DNA from: Bacteroidia bacterium
GTDB taxonomy: Bacteria; Bacteroidota; Bacteroidia; B-17B0; Aurantibacillaceae
Direction of reading: 5' to 3'
Assembly: GCA_026414605.1 (NCBI GenBank)
Contig: JAOAIP010000026.1
Coordinates: 1-54,647 of the forward strand
Length of the DNA stretch: 54,647 bases
Every line of letters starts with the position of its first letter. Position 1 is the stretch's first letter. The position numbers and the translations under genes are program-made. Under the pieces are notes generated by a model. It was given only the letters and a program-made list of their open reading frames with translations. It ran no database searches and was not told the DNA's origin. This document shows, one piece after another, positions 25,807 to 33,908 of this stretch.

Positions 25807-26990
25807 TTCAATTTAAAAAGTATTGCATTTGACAACAATTTACCTAAAAGAAAATATCCTTTTTTATTAAAATGAATTTTATCCTTTGCTGACAATCCTG
25901 CTTTATACCATTTTAGCATAGATTTTTGTCCGCCCATTACCGCATTCAAATCCCAAACAGAAAGTTGGTGTTTTTTTTGAATTTCAAATATCGCTTCATT
26001 GCCAAGTGGCGTGCGAGAATTAGAATTTCTCTTTTTAATAAAATTATCTGAAATTGTGGTCAATAATATACTGCTTTCGGGATGGGCTTTTTTAAGTTTG
26101 AAAATCAGCGAATCGTAATGCTGAATGTATTCTTCTTTTGAAAAAGATTTTTTTCGCACATCATTTACTCCAAATGATAATATAAATAAATCTACAGGAA
26201 TATCCTTTAATTGATGTAACAACAAAGCACATTTCAAAAACGATTCTGACGCTGCACCATTCACGCCAAATCCTGCATAATAAATACCTGCACTATCATT
26301 TTCGCAACTAACACCATCTACAATAAACTCCGATGGAAAACTATCTAACTTTTGAATATCAAAACTTACAGAATCCGATTTTTGTGCCAATACATATTCT
26401 GTATAATTATCTTTTTGAAGAATTGATATAGTTGAAAATTTTGGGATTACTCTGTAAGCCAAATTTTTCCTATAAAAAAATTTTATCCGTGTAAAACCAT
26501 CCAATGCTTGCCATTCATTTTTTATACTCAAATAACAAGATGAATCTGTGATGGCAGATATTCCACACATTCCAAGATAAATTAAGGTATCTGTAATTTT
26601 TGTGCATTTATTCACTTTCCATTTACCATTGCTATACGTTTTAAAGTAATACGGCGTATTTGTTTTAACTTGTTTAAAAGGAAACACGAAATAGCCCCCC
26701 CCTTTTGTTTGAAAATAATTTTGAAGTTCAGTCATTATTGCTTCACTCCAAAATCCACCTTGAACGTGCGAACCGCCAAAATGAACAATAGAAATATGTT
26801 TTCGTTTATTGCTTTTTAAATCTTGAAGTTTTTTGATAAATCTATAAAAATCTGAACTATCCTTATCAAATAAAATTTTATTCTTTTCTAATTGAATAAA
26901 TGAAGGATAATTGATTTCTTGTGATAATATTGATAGACAATTAAGCACAAATAATATAAGTAAAAAGCGATGTGTGTTTAATACAATCAT
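25803..26990 (-). CDS. SGNH/GDSL-family secreted protein 2
   Basis: I start it at the ATG at 26990 (MIVLNTHRFLLILFVLNCLSILSQ, a signal peptide), giving 395 aa; the longer frame would need a TTG start inside the preceding gene. Block I reads HFGGSHVQGG, so the usual GDS is GGS but the Ser remains. Block III is LSFGVNDVRKK, and the distal catalytic pair is DKIHF (Asp-x-x-His), after which the protein ends. It is presumably the periplasmic esterase or acetyltransferase partner of the MBOAT gene that it overlaps. It is a divergent paralogue of the upstream SGNH gene, from which it is separated by only 10 bp. Confidence 0.87.
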   Translation of the reverse strand: MIVLNTHRFLLILFVLNCLSILSQEINYPSFIQLEKNKILFDKDSSDFYRFIKKLQDLKSNKRKHISIVHFGGSHVQGGFWSEAIMTELQNYFQTKGGGYFVFPFKQVKTNTPYYFKTYSNGKWKVNKCTKITDTLIYLGMCGISAITDSSCYLSIKNEWQALDGFTRIKFFYRKNLAYRVIPKFSTISILQKDNYTEYVLAQKSDSVSFDIQKLDSFPSEFIVDGVSCENDSAGIYYAGFGVNGAASESFLKCALLLHQLKDIPVDLFILSFGVNDVRKKSFSKEEYIQHYDSLIFKLKKAHPESSILLTTISDNFIKKRNSNSRTPLGNEAIFEIQKKHQLSVWDLNAVMGGQKSMLKWYKAGLSAKDKIHFNKKGYFLLGKLLSNAILFKLK

Positions 26991-27000
26991 AAAATGAAAT

Positions 27001-28446
27001 TCAAGGTTGTGCAGAATTTTCAATGTAATCTATGTAATCTTTCATCAAAGAATAATAAATCAGTGCTGCCATTTTTCGGGCAGAAGAAGGCGTAAAATGA
27101 ATGTAGTCCTTTGCCGCCATATTTTCTTCTACCCATATTACCATAGAATTTCTACCACCCATAGCAGAATACATATCAAAATACGCACAACGATTATTCA
27201 TCGCCACTTGTTTTAAGCCATTATTTACACTTTCTAAAAAGGGATGTGTTTGCATTACGCCATTAATATTTACACTCATATCCGATGGACCAACAAATAA
27301 AATGGAGATATTCGGTTGTATCTTCTTCAGCACTTTAATTTGAGCATCCATAAAACGAACATATTGTTGGGCTTTTTCTTCACTATCAATCATTGGAAGA
27401 GCATTGCCACCAAATTGCAAAATAATCAATTGCACATTTTGTATCTTAAAAAACTCCCTTAATATCTCGGGTTTAATCCAATGAAAGAAAGTTCCCGAAG
27501 AACCCCGCAATGCGATATTGTCAACATACACACCATTTCCATAACTTTCTAATGATAATCCATAAAAATAAGGACTTTCAAATCCTTCAAAATCCAGGGT
27601 TATTTCTTCTGTAGAACTCACAGGAAATTCCTTTACTGCCAAAGGACTTTTAATACTTAATGTATCCGATACTAATTTTTCATTTCCATTTAAATAATGA
27701 AAGATAATAGGTTCACTTGCATAGCCATAAAATATCTTTAATCTGTTGAATAAACAATTTATAGGCACAGCATTGGAATTACATTTAATAACAATTTTTG
27801 CTTTTCCACTATTGGAATCAAAAAAGAAACTTTGTCCCGCAGGTCCATATATTTCTGAAGTATTTCCAAATGTAGCAAAGCAAGCATATTTTTGCCAATT
27901 ATCAGAATAAATAATTTTTGGTGTAATCCATTGAGCCACAGGCATAAAAGGTAAATACCCTACTCCATTTCCACCAAAATGCATTTGCCATTTTTCTCTA
28001 AAAAATCCTGAAAATCTATCTTCTTCTATTTGTGAATCACCATAATACAAAATGTGTATACTCTTATTTACTGCATTCGTTAAAGCATCAAAAAAATTTT
28101 TTAAAACACTCCTATCATTGTTAGGATATTCAATTTTTGAAATAAAACTTTTATCTACTTGCAAGGGCTTCAAAAAATTTTTAATTTTCAATGTGTCTAT
28201 TTTTAATACTGATGTATCTGCATTAGATTGTGATTCAATGAAAGACGCTTGCTGAATAATGGCTTTAACAGAATCTTCTTTTTGAACGATATTTTTTTCA
28301 GATTCTATAAATTGTTTGATATTAAAAAAACGAATTGAATAATTAGATGTAATACTAAAAGATGTATCTCCCCAAAAATAAGATACAAGGGCTAAAATCA
28401 AAAGACAAGAAAACAAAAACAAAAATGACTTAATAGGTGTAAACAA
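27001..28446 (-). CDS. SGNH/GDSL-family membrane-anchored protein 1
   Basis: The 481-aa product has an N-terminal transmembrane anchor (about 8-26, FLFLFSCLLILALVSYFWG) and an extracytoplasmic body. Block I is LYYGDSQIEEDRFSG at about 136, with the canonical GDS serine. Block III is LQFGGNALP, and the Asp-His pair is in KDYIHFTPSSARKMA near the C terminus. A carbohydrate-binding-like beta-rich stretch sits between blocks I and III. It is the first gene of the three-gene acylation module (SGNH1-SGNH2-MBOAT). A -7 box TATTTTTG lies at 28460-28467. Confidence 0.88.
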   Translation of the reverse strand: MFTPIKSFLFLFSCLLILALVSYFWGDTSFSITSNYSIRFFNIKQFIESEKNIVQKEDSVKAIIQQASFIESQSNADTSVLKIDTLKIKNFLKPLQVDKSFISKIEYPNNDRSVLKNFFDALTNAVNKSIHILYYGDSQIEEDRFSGFFREKWQMHFGGNGVGYLPFMPVAQWITPKIIYSDNWQKYACFATFGNTSEIYGPAGQSFFFDSNSGKAKIVIKCNSNAVPINCLFNRLKIFYGYASEPIIFHYLNGNEKLVSDTLSIKSPLAVKEFPVSSTEEITLDFEGFESPYFYGLSLESYGNGVYVDNIALRGSSGTFFHWIKPEILREFFKIQNVQLIILQFGGNALPMIDSEEKAQQYVRFMDAQIKVLKKIQPNISILFVGPSDMSVNINGVMQTHPFLESVNNGLKQVAMNNRCAYFDMYSAMGGRNSMVIWVEENMAAKDYIHFTPSSARKMAALIYYSLMKDYIDYIENSAQP

Positions 28447-28459
28447 AATCTTTTTTGTG

Positions 28460-28467
28460 CAAAAATA
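28460..28467 (-). promoter_or_regulatory. -7 box of the SGNH/MBOAT operon
   Basis: Reads TATTTTTG on the minus strand, 13 bp upstream of the ATG at 28446; matches TAnnTTTG. Confidence 0.6.
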
Positions 28468-28566
28468 AGTAATTATTAATGGTTAGTGGTTAATGACTGC
28501 AAAAATGGTATTGCTTATTTATAGAGTGAATATACAAACTCTTTATGAAGCATACACAAAATTAAA

Positions 28567-28824
28567 TCAATAATGATATTTACAAGAATACACAATAATT
28601 GCATCAACTGTAACCTTGTATACAAGACGATGCTTTTTATCTATTCTCCTTGACCAAAAACCTTTTAACTCATATTTAAGTGGTTCTGGTTTCCCAATAC
28701 CATTGTAAGGATGCTTGCGAATATCATCTAATAATAAATTTATTCTTTGAAAAATTTTCTTATCAACTTTCTCCCACTCTAAATATTGATTAAGACATTC
28801 GGGAATAAAAATAATTCTCCTCAT
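28567..28824 (-). CDS. yoeB: YoeB-family toxin (mRNA interferase)
   Basis: The 85-aa ribosome-dependent endoribonuclease of the RelE superfamily has a strikingly canonical C-terminal half: GKPEPLK, FWSRRID, HRLVYKV and the terminal CKYHY. These carry the catalytic Glu, Arg and His-Tyr of E. coli YoeB. Binding the A site, the toxin would cleave mRNAs at translation initiation. It overlaps the antitoxin stop codon by 4 bp (ATGA), antitoxin first, the standard order for this family. Nothing suggests truncation, so it is probably active. Confidence 0.95.
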   Translation of the reverse strand: MRRIIFIPECLNQYLEWEKVDKKIFQRINLLLDDIRKHPYNGIGKPEPLKYELKGFWSRRIDKKHRLVYKVTVDAIIVYSCKYHY

Positions 28825-29102
28825 TTTTTAATTTTAACCTTCTTAATTTTTGATAAATCGGGCTTCTGACCTTTAAGAATTTTATCAAATTCTTCATTGG
28901 AAAACTCATATCCCTCATCACTTTTAATGGCGTTCAAAAGATATTCACGATTTGCCTCCGATGCCAACAAATATTCCGTCTCATCTAATTCATTCGCATC
29001 TTTAATAGTAATACAAACTTTTTTCTTTTTGTATAACTTTTTAATCATATCTAATAATTCACTATTAAGTTCAGATGTTTTAAGCAACAATGTAAGTTCC
29101 AT
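28821..29102 (-). CDS. YoeB antitoxin, YefM-like C-terminal part with a different N terminus
   Basis: This 93-aa protein is co-transcribed upstream of yoeB. Residues about 40-64 (DETEYLLASEANREYLLNAI) resemble the YefM toxin-wrapping segment ([20 protein letters not shown]). Its first 40 residues (TSELNSELLDMIKKLYKKKKVCITIKD) are not the usual Phd/YefM DNA-binding fold. The tail is Lys-rich. It should neutralise YoeB by binding it; whether it also represses its own promoter, as YefM does, is open. A -7 box TATCTTTG (29120-29127) lies 17 bp before the ATG. Confidence 0.87.
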   Translation of the reverse strand: MELTLLLKTSELNSELLDMIKKLYKKKKVCITIKDANELDETEYLLASEANREYLLNAIKSDEGYEFSNEEFDKILKGQKPDLSKIKKVKIKK

Positions 29103-29119
29103 AATAAGTTATTTTTTTG

Positions 29120-29127
29120 CAAAGATA
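29120..29127 (-). promoter_or_regulatory. -7 box of the toxin-antitoxin pair
   Basis: Reads TATCTTTG on the minus strand. The phoH promoter points the other way about 100 bp to the right, so this is a divergent promoter region. Confidence 0.6.
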
Positions 29128-29248
29128 ATCAATTTATTCTGAATTTATTATTCGTTTATTAACAAAAAATTATACCCAAACTTTCTTTATTAAATCCTGT
29201 ATTTTGAATGTAAGTTTTTTAGCATATTTGCAGAAAAAAAAGAAAAAA

Positions 29249-30211
29249 TTGATAGAGAAAGTAATTATTATTGATAGCCATAATCCCGTTGAAATTTATG
29301 GGATTAATGATGAAAAACTAAATATCGTTCGCAAGTATTTTCCCCAATTAAAAATCATTGCTCGGGGAAATGAAATCAAACTCATTGGTCAAAAAGAAGA
29401 AATTTTTCGTTTTGAAAAAAAATGGAAACAATTGTTGCGTCATTACGACGACTTTGGCGTCTTGACTATTTCTGTTATTGAAGGACTAATGAGTAATTCC
29501 ACTGAAAAAAAAGAACTTGAATCTATTGGACTTTCAGAGTTTGTTCAACCTAACATTATCCTTTATGGCACTAATGGCACTGTTATTAAAGCCAAAACCG
29601 CCAATCAACAAAAATTAGTTTCTGCAGTAGAAAAATACGACATTGTTTTTGCCATAGGACCTGCTGGTTCTGGTAAAACCTATACAGCCGTTGCATTAGC
29701 CGTCAGATCATTGAAAAATAAACAAGTTAAACGAATCATTCTGACTCGCCCTGCCGTTGAAGCCGGAGAAAATCTTGGTTTTTTACCTGGTGATTTGAAA
29801 GAAAAGTTAGACCCTTATATGCAACCTATTTATGATGCTCTGGCCGATATGATTCCCGCTGACAAATTACAACTATACATAGAAAATAGAACCATTCAAA
29901 TAGCCCCACTTGCTTTTATGCGTGGAAGAACATTGGACAATGCTTTTGTTATATTGGATGAAGCCCAAAATACTACACAAAGCCAAATGAAAATGTTTCT
30001 CACTCGTATGGGAAACAACGCCAAATTTGTCATTACAGGCGATGTTACACAAATTGATTTACCTAATAAACAACCATCAGGATTACTTCAATCTATCCAA
30101 TTACTCAAAGATATTGAAGGTATAAAAATTCTTTACCTTGATGAGTCCGACATTGTAAGGCATCCATTAGTTCGTCAAATCATACAAAGATATAAAACTA
30201 TTGAAAAATGA
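29249..30211 (+). CDS. PhoH-family ATPase (PhoH-like)
   Basis: This predicted cytosolic P-loop ATPase/RNA-associated protein is linked in other bacteria to RNA metabolism and ribosome maturation. The Walker A is AIGPAGSGKTYTAVA and Walker B FVILDEAQNTT, with a GRTLDNAFVI lead-in and ITGDVTQIDLP downstream, all family hallmarks. An N-terminal KH-like region begins PVEIYGIN. I take the TTG at 29249 (MIEKVIIIDSHNPVEI) as the likely start, because family members begin about there and a near-consensus -7 box, CATATTTG, lies at 29223-29230; an upstream TTG at 29204 is possible. The stop overlaps the gmhA start (ATGA). Confidence 0.92.
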   Translation: MIEKVIIIDSHNPVEIYGINDEKLNIVRKYFPQLKIIARGNEIKLIGQKEEIFRFEKKWKQLLRHYDDFGVLTISVIEGLMSNSTEKKELESIGLSEFVQPNIILYGTNGTVIKAKTANQQKLVSAVEKYDIVFAIGPAGSGKTYTAVALAVRSLKNKQVKRIILTRPAVEAGENLGFLPGDLKEKLDPYMQPIYDALADMIPADKLQLYIENRTIQIAPLAFMRGRTLDNAFVILDEAQNTTQSQMKMFLTRMGNNAKFVITGDVTQIDLPNKQPSGLLQSIQLLKDIEGIKILYLDESDIVRHPLVRQIIQRYKTIEK

Positions 30212-30795
30212 AAACAACCCTATTAAAAGCATTTGAAGAATCTGTATCTACAAAGCAAAAAATTATCCAAGACAATGTATTGCTTGAAAAAATTGAGTTA
30301 TTGACTAACAAAATTATTCAATGTTATCAAAATAATGGGAAGGTCTTATGGTGCGGAAATGGTGGTAGTGCCGCAGATGCACAACATTTAGCCGCAGAAT
30401 TGAGTGGCCGTTTTTATTATGATCGTCAGCCCTTGTATTCAGAAGCATTACACGTCAATACCAGTTATATTACTGCGGTGGCTAATGATTACAGTTATGA
30501 TGAGATATTTGCTCGCTTGGTCAAAGCAATGATTCAACCGCAAGATATTTTAATTGGCTTATCTACCAGTGGAAATTCTAAAAACGTTATTAACGCTTTG
30601 ATTGAAGCCAAAAATAAAGGGGCTTATACAGTAGGATTTACTGGTGAAACAGGCGGCAAAATGAAGGACTATGTTGATTTACTTATCAATGTACCCAGCA
30701 AAGACACGCCTCGTATTCAAGAAGCCCATATGATGATAGGACATACCGTTTGTCAATTAGTAGAACAAATCCTTTTCCCAAAAAATGAAAAGTAA
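30208..30795 (+). CDS. gmhA: Phosphoheptose isomerase GmhA
   Basis: The 195-aa SIS-domain enzyme isomerises sedoheptulose 7-phosphate to D-glycero-D-manno-heptose 7-phosphate, the first committed step of heptose synthesis. Markers are WCGNGGSAADAQHLAAELSGRF, the LSTSGNSKNV sugar-phosphate loop, and the zinc/catalytic region with AHMMIGHTVCQLVEQ. It overlaps phoH by 4 bp. The downstream HddC-GmhB fusion supplies the next phosphatase and nucleotidyl-transfer steps. Confidence 0.95.
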   Translation: MKTTLLKAFEESVSTKQKIIQDNVLLEKIELLTNKIIQCYQNNGKVLWCGNGGSAADAQHLAAELSGRFYYDRQPLYSEALHVNTSYITAVANDYSYDEIFARLVKAMIQPQDILIGLSTSGNSKNVINALIEAKNKGAYTVGFTGETGGKMKDYVDLLINVPSKDTPRIQEAHMMIGHTVCQLVEQILFPKNEK

Positions 30796-30885
30796 TTCAA
30801 TAAAAATTTTTTGAATAGTTCTCAAAAACTCTTCAGTTGGCTGAAGCCAAATGCAACTAACCATTAATCACTAATCATTATATAG

Positions 30886-32118
30886 ATGTCAATTCCCGCA
30901 TTGATATTAGCAGGGGGGCTCGGCACACGGTTGCGTCATTTGATTCCTGATTTACCCAAACCCCTTGCTCCCGTAGCCAATAAACCATTCTTGTATTATC
31001 TTTTGAAACACTTGCAAAATCAAGGTGTTAGAGATGTTTATTTATCCGTTGGATACAAAGCAGAAAAAATTGAAGATTACTTTCATCATCATTTTCATTC
31101 TATCCAATTGCATTACATCAAAGAAGAAGAACCTTTGGGAACAGGCGGTGCCATTGCGTTTGCATTACAACAAATTCCATCAGAAAATGTATTGATATTA
31201 AATGGTGATACCTTTTTAAATTTTGAACTAAATAAACTTTTGGCCTCTCATCAAAATCAAAAATTGACAGTTGCTTTGAATTATGCTAAAAATTCTGATA
31301 GATATGGTTTTGTCAATGTAGATAAAAACTATGTTTCTGGTTTTATTGAAAAATCAAGTGAGTTGAGAGATGGATGGATAAATGCAGGTGTTTATGTGTT
31401 GAATAAAAATTTTTACTTATCGCATATTCCTTCACAAAAGATTTTTTCTTTTGAAAAAGATTTTTTAGAAAAAATTTATCGTGAGTATCCAATAAATACC
31501 TATAAAGTAAATGGATACTTCATTGATATTGGCGTTCCTAATGATTACACAAGGGCTCAAAAAGAATTTGCACAACTTCATTTTTTAGAAATTAATAATG
31601 AATGGACATTGTTTTTAGATAGAGATGGTGTTATTAATAAAAAACTTCACAACGATTATGTAAAATCAATTGAAGAATTTGAATGGCTTGAAAATGTTAT
31701 AGATGCCTTAAAGATATTGCGAAAAATTTTTGGAAAAATAATTATTGTAACCAATCAACAAGGCATTGGTAAGGGCTTGATGACTGATGATGACCTGCAT
31801 AAAGTTCATCAATTTATGCAACAAGTTTTAGCCAATGAAGGGATTGTTTTGGATAAAATATATTATGCTCCCGAATTAGCAACTAATCATTCACTAAAAC
31901 GCAAACCCAATATAGGAATGGCTCTGGAAGCCAAAAAAGATTTTCCCGATATACAATTTGCAAAATCAATAATGGTAGGTGATAGTTTATCAGATGTGCA
32001 ATTTGCCCATAATGTAGGGATGTATTCAGTGTATTTAGCATCACAGCCCGAATCATTTATTCCTTATGATTTTACTTTTTCTAACTTATACGAATTTGCA
32101 AAGTGTTTTGAAAAATGA
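30886..32118 (+). CDS. Fusion: heptose-1-phosphate nucleotidyltransferase + HAD heptose bisphosphatase (HddC-GmhB type)
   Basis: The 410-aa two-domain enzyme has an N-terminal part (about 1-235) that is an NTP-transferase with LILAGGLGTRLRHLIPDLPKPLAPVANKPF and NGDTFL; similar HddC proteins make GDP-D-glycero-alpha-D-manno-heptose. The C-terminal HAD phosphatase (about 240-410) has the nucleophile motif FLDRDGVIN (Asp245, Asp247), VTNQQGIGKG and MVGDSLSDV. The zinc-binding Cys/His loop of classical GmhB is not present; the equivalent stretch reads YYAPELATNHSLKRKPN with no Cys. HddA kinase is not in this window. It is 90 bp after gmhA, so probably in the same pathway; substrate specificity is inferred from context. 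Confidence 0.87.
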   Translation: MSIPALILAGGLGTRLRHLIPDLPKPLAPVANKPFLYYLLKHLQNQGVRDVYLSVGYKAEKIEDYFHHHFHSIQLHYIKEEEPLGTGGAIAFALQQIPSENVLILNGDTFLNFELNKLLASHQNQKLTVALNYAKNSDRYGFVNVDKNYVSGFIEKSSELRDGWINAGVYVLNKNFYLSHIPSQKIFSFEKDFLEKIYREYPINTYKVNGYFIDIGVPNDYTRAQKEFAQLHFLEINNEWTLFLDRDGVINKKLHNDYVKSIEEFEWLENVIDALKILRKIFGKIIIVTNQQGIGKGLMTDDDLHKVHQFMQQVLANEGIVLDKIYYAPELATNHSLKRKPNIGMALEAKKDFPDIQFAKSIMVGDSLSDVQFAHNVGMYSVYLASQPESFIPYDFTFSNLYEFAKCFEK

Positions 32119-32858
32119 AATTAGTAAGCATCATAACTGCCACATTTAATAATGCTTCTACCATTGAAGATGCTTTATTTTCTTTGTATTCACAAACGTA
32201 TCCAAACATTGAACATATTATTATTGACAATTGTTCAAAAGATCAAACATTAGATATTGTTCAAAAATATCCATTTAAAAATAGAGTGATCATTTCTGAA
32301 AAAGACAATGGTTTGTACGATGCTATAAACAAAGGTATTCAAAAAGCAACAGGAGATATTATTGGGATATTGCACGCCGATGATTTTTATTTAAACAACA
32401 ATGTTGTTGAAAAAATAGTTAATTTGTTCTCACAAGATTATCAAGGCGTTTATGCAGATATGTACTATGTAGATAGACAAAATACTAAAAAAATTTCAAG
32501 AAAGTGGAAAGCAGGAAATTATACCCTAAACTCATTTTTATATGGATGGATGCCACCACATCCAACTTGTTTTGTAACTAAAAAAGTGTATGAAAAAAAT
32601 GGACTTTATCGTACTGACCTTGGCACTGCTGCCGACTATGAATGGCTATTAAGAAATATGTATAAATACAAAGTGCCATTTGTGTATCTCAATGAATACA
32701 TATTAGCAATGCGAATGGGGGGCGTGAGTAATCAATCTATTAAAAACAGAGTATTAGCCAATATCAACGACCGAAAAGCGTGGGAAGTCAATCAATTACA
32801 GCCCTATTTTTTTACACTCTATTTAAAGCCATTAAGAAAAATTTTTCAATTTTTGTAG
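32115..32858 (+). CDS. Family 2 glycosyltransferase
   Basis: The 247-aa GT-A glycosyltransferase resembles WcaA/WcaE-type enzymes. The nucleotide-sugar site is indicated by SIITATFNNASTIEDALFSL, HIIIDNCSKDQTLDI, the DNGLYDAINKGIQKATGDIIGIL segment and the metal-binding HADD (Asp-x-Asp-like) at about 87-90. It has WMPPHPTCF in the acceptor region, as in colanic-acid-type transferases. It overlaps the HddC-GmhB gene by 4 bp (ATGA). The donor and linkage cannot be told. Confidence 0.9.
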   Translation: MKLVSIITATFNNASTIEDALFSLYSQTYPNIEHIIIDNCSKDQTLDIVQKYPFKNRVIISEKDNGLYDAINKGIQKATGDIIGILHADDFYLNNNVVEKIVNLFSQDYQGVYADMYYVDRQNTKKISRKWKAGNYTLNSFLYGWMPPHPTCFVTKKVYEKNGLYRTDLGTAADYEWLLRNMYKYKVPFVYLNEYILAMRMGGVSNQSIKNRVLANINDRKAWEVNQLQPYFFTLYLKPLRKIFQFL

Positions 32859-32861
32859 TTT

Positions 32862-33899
32862 ATGAAATTACTTGTTTTATATGAAGAATTAGCCCCTTAT
32901 TTTTTGAAAAATATAGAATATTTTGCAACTACTTTTAATGTTCCCGTTTTAATTGTTTCTAAAAATATCAATCCTGTTGCACCATTTCATTTTAATACAA
33001 CATCACACTACATCAAAATTATCAATAGAGATAATTTATCTTATGAAAATTTATTACAAGAAATACTTTCTTTTCAGCCCACTGCCTTAATGCAATCAGG
33101 ATGGATTTATAAACCTTATTTTTCAATAGTAGAAAAATTACAATTAAAACAAAACATATTATTATTAGATAATCAGTGGGAAAACACATTACGACAAATC
33201 ATAGGAAGTTGGTATTTTAAGTGGAAATACAAAAAGTTATTCAACAAAGCATTTGTACCTGGTTCAAAACAAAAGCAATTTGCACGACATCTTGGATTTA
33301 AAGAACGAGATATAGAATTGGGATTTTATTGCTGTGATACTGTACTTTTTGAAAATGTTTATCAAGTCCGAATGCAACAAAAAGAAAGACATTACACGTT
33401 TTTATTTATTGGAAGATATGCCCCTGAAAAAAACATTCAATTGTTATGGGATGCCTTTATAGAAGTGTGTGAAGAATATCCCAATCAGTGGCAACTCTTA
33501 TGCGTGGGAAAGGGAGATGTTACACCTGTTCAGCATCCACAAATAAAACATTTGGGATTTAAACAACCTGATAAATTAATGGAGATATTATTACAAACAG
33601 ATGTGTTTGTTTTACCAAGTATTTTTGAACCTTGGGGCGTGGTCATTCACGAAGTGGCTACTGCGGGCTTACCTATTATTAGTTCAAATAAAGTAGGTGC
33701 AAATGAATATTTTGTAATCCCTAAAAGAAATGGTATTATTTTTTCACCAACTAATAAACAAGAATTAAAAACTGCATTGATTGAAATGATGCAACTCAAT
33801 GACGATGTATACTTTAAGATGTGCGAAGAAAGCCATAATGTATCTCAAAAAATCACATCGGAAAAATGGATAAAAAAAATTTACGATATTTGCCAGTAA
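32862..33899 (+). CDS. Family 4 glycosyltransferase
   Basis: The 345-aa GT-B glycosyltransferase has a C-terminal nucleotide-binding domain starting FLFIGRYAPEKNIQLLWDAF, with the retaining-GT4 EX7E-type motif around EPWGVVIHEVATAGLPIISSNKVGANEYF. The N-terminal acceptor half is divergent. It follows the GT2 gene by 3 bp in the same operon. Donor and acceptor unknown. Confidence 0.9.
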   Translation: MKLLVLYEELAPYFLKNIEYFATTFNVPVLIVSKNINPVAPFHFNTTSHYIKIINRDNLSYENLLQEILSFQPTALMQSGWIYKPYFSIVEKLQLKQNILLLDNQWENTLRQIIGSWYFKWKYKKLFNKAFVPGSKQKQFARHLGFKERDIELGFYCCDTVLFENVYQVRMQQKERHYTFLFIGRYAPEKNIQLLWDAFIEVCEEYPNQWQLLCVGKGDVTPVQHPQIKHLGFKQPDKLMEILLQTDVFVLPSIFEPWGVVIHEVATAGLPIISSNKVGANEYFVIPKRNGIIFSPTNKQELKTALIEMMQLNDDVYFKMCEESHNVSQKITSEKWIKKIYDICQ

Positions 33900-33908
33900 T
33901 TATTTTTT

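Noticed and set aside
30831-30850. Small hairpins (CTTCAG-TTGG-CTGAAG or TTGGC-TGAA-GCCAA) between gmhA and the fusion gene
   Set aside because: Short stems with no T-tract; neither a terminator nor a recognisable riboswitch.
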